NCBI GenBank assembly: GCA_002438785.1
Contig: DJQS01000007.1
Location: forward strand, 73,716 to 137,715
Source of the DNA: Caryophanales bacterium UBA6380
GTDB taxonomy: Bacteria; Bacillota_I; Bacilli_A; RFN20; CAG-826
Reading direction: 5' to 3'
DNA length: 64,000 nt
Part shown: positions 62,957 through 64,000 of the stretch, piece by piece
Position numbering within the stretch: position 1 is the first letter of the stretch
Layout: every line of letters begins with the position of its first letter
Position numbers and translations under genes: made by a program
Notes under the pieces: model-generated
The model's input: the letters and a program-made list of their open reading frames with translations, nothing else
The model's database searches: none
Told to the model about the DNA's origin: nothing

Positions 62957-64000
62957 ATGAAAGATTTATTAAATTTAGCACTAGAAAAAATAGGACGGTA
63001 TAAGACTATGAATATCAAACCAAATTTTTCTAAACTGCAAAAAGAAACAGGCATTAATAGACATACTTTGTCTGATATGTATTATGAAAGGAGGAAAATT
63101 AAACCTAGGATTAGACATTCACAATTAGATAAATATCAAATTGAAATTAGAGAACTTTTAAAAGATGCAGCAATATCAATTACCGCAGCTTATTTCTACT
63201 TCACTGATGAGGAAAGAGGAGAAAATAAAATTAATTGTACTTTATCTAATTTCATAAAATACGTTGAAAAACACCATTTAAATGAAAAAGAGCGGAATTA
63301 TGTTGCTCATTTTAGATATGAAACAAAACCTGGCGAACAGTTACAAGTAGATTGGGTTGAAAGTCTAAAAGTATTCTCAATTAACGGTGAATTAATTGAA
63401 TTTAATCTATTTTCAGCGACATTAGGTTATTCAAGAATGCATTACTTTGAATATACAAAAACAAAAACGGAAGATGATTTTAAAAGGTGTTTAATTAACG
63501 CTTTTAAGTACTTTGGAGGAAAAACAAAAACCGTCTTAACGGATAACATGTCGGCAATTGTGAATTTTAATAAAACAAGCGACAAAAAAGTTCATGAAAC
63601 AATAAGGCAATTCTTTAAAGATATTGGCGTAGAATTAAAACTTTGCAAAGTGAGAACGCTGCAAACTAAAGGGAAATGTGAAACTTCAAACAAGTTCGCG
63701 AAATGGATAATGGCTTATAATAATAAAATATATGATGAATTTCATTTATACAAAATAATTTATAGACTAAACAAAACCATCAATAATCAAGTAAATAATC
63801 AATTCCTAGGACGACCGCCAATTATATTATTTGAAAAAGAAAAAGAACTTTTAACTGACCTTAATTACGCAGCAACTGGATTAATGTATACAGCATATGA
63901 AAAGACAGTAAAAGTTCCCCAAACCGGTTTAGTTAATTATAAAGGAAAACTATATGGTGTTGATAGCAAATTTATTTCTGTTAATTTACAAATCATTCGA
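62957..64000 (+). mobile_element. IS21-family transposase IstA, partial (runs off window end)
   Basis: 348 codons visible and open at the window edge. An N-terminal helix-turn-helix region (S-K-L-Q-K-E-T-G-I-N-R-H-T-L) precedes a DDE integrase core: D in L-Q-V-D-W-V-E, D in L-T-D-N-M-S-A-I, and the third acidic residue in T-K-G-K-C-E-T-S. G-R-P-P-I-x-L-F-E-K-E is a late family mark. IS21 elements move with an IstB ATPase, expected just beyond the window. It is the right-hand mobile part of the island. Confidence 0.85.

Overview
The window is about 64 kb of very AT-rich bacterial DNA. UGA is used as a true stop (ecfA1 and truA both end in TGA), so the code is the standard bacterial one and not the Mycoplasma code. 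The gene set is an ECF vitamin transporter, ABC-F protein, AddAB, KtrAB, GlpK, DXS, a superoxide reductase beside a flavodiiron protein, galU and a surface-polysaccharide locus. Together with the base composition and very tight packing, this suggests an anaerobic, probably host-associated low-GC Firmicute or walled relative of the Mollicutes. The lineage is inferred, not proven.

Layout. 0-2 kb: Zn/Cd-type metal efflux (P1B ATPase cut by the window edge, stand-alone HMA domain, ArsR/SmtB repressor with a clear operator). 2-7 kb: flavodoxin, smpB, an ECF S component, an amidohydrolase, pepT. 7-11 kb: dCMP deaminase, ecfA1-ecfA2-ecfT and truA as one operon. 11-15.6 kb: YebC-family regulator, a YwaF-like membrane protein, galU, two SHOCT-domain membrane proteins, rplM-rpsI, then tRNA-Ile, tRNA-Val and tRNA-Thr. 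15.6-20.8 kb: mtnN, ABC-F, a CmpB-family membrane protein, uridine kinase, DegV. 20.8-34.9 kb: an extracellular polysaccharide locus with a phosphoglycosyl transferase, glycosyltransferases, an EpsG-like polymerase, LicD, epimerase, an IspD/TarI-like cytidylyltransferase, RmlB and a flippase. 34.9-55.2 kb: oxygen-defence pair, MazG-like, glpK, addBA with two unknown partner genes, a TGS-type nucleoside kinase, rmuC, dxs, ktrBA, and the rpsP-khpA-rimM-trmD operon.

55.3-64 kb: after tRNA-His the sequence becomes an accessory island. It holds a broken P-loop ATPase remnant, a broken polymorphic-type toxin gene with an intact candidate immunity gene, a region with competing RNA hairpins, an SF1 helicase whose reading frame has no start codon, two imperfect direct repeats of about 140 bp, the 3' part of a tRNA-Leu, a visibly GC-richer ATPase/DUF4143 gene flanked by short repeats, a truncated COG2865/Schlafen-type fragment, and an IS21-type transposase cut by the window end.

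How it works together. Most genes sit in head-to-tail operons with 1-20 bp overlaps, and several convergent pairs have no gap at all. A recurring feature is a -10 box 6-8 bp upstream of an ATG that lacks a ribosome binding site (about ten genes on both strands), which suggests common use of leaderless mRNAs. The polysaccharide locus appears to build a lipid-linked glycan and decorate it with a LicD-transferred phospho-group. The dfx/flavodiiron pair and flavodoxin fit an oxygen-sensitive anaerobe.
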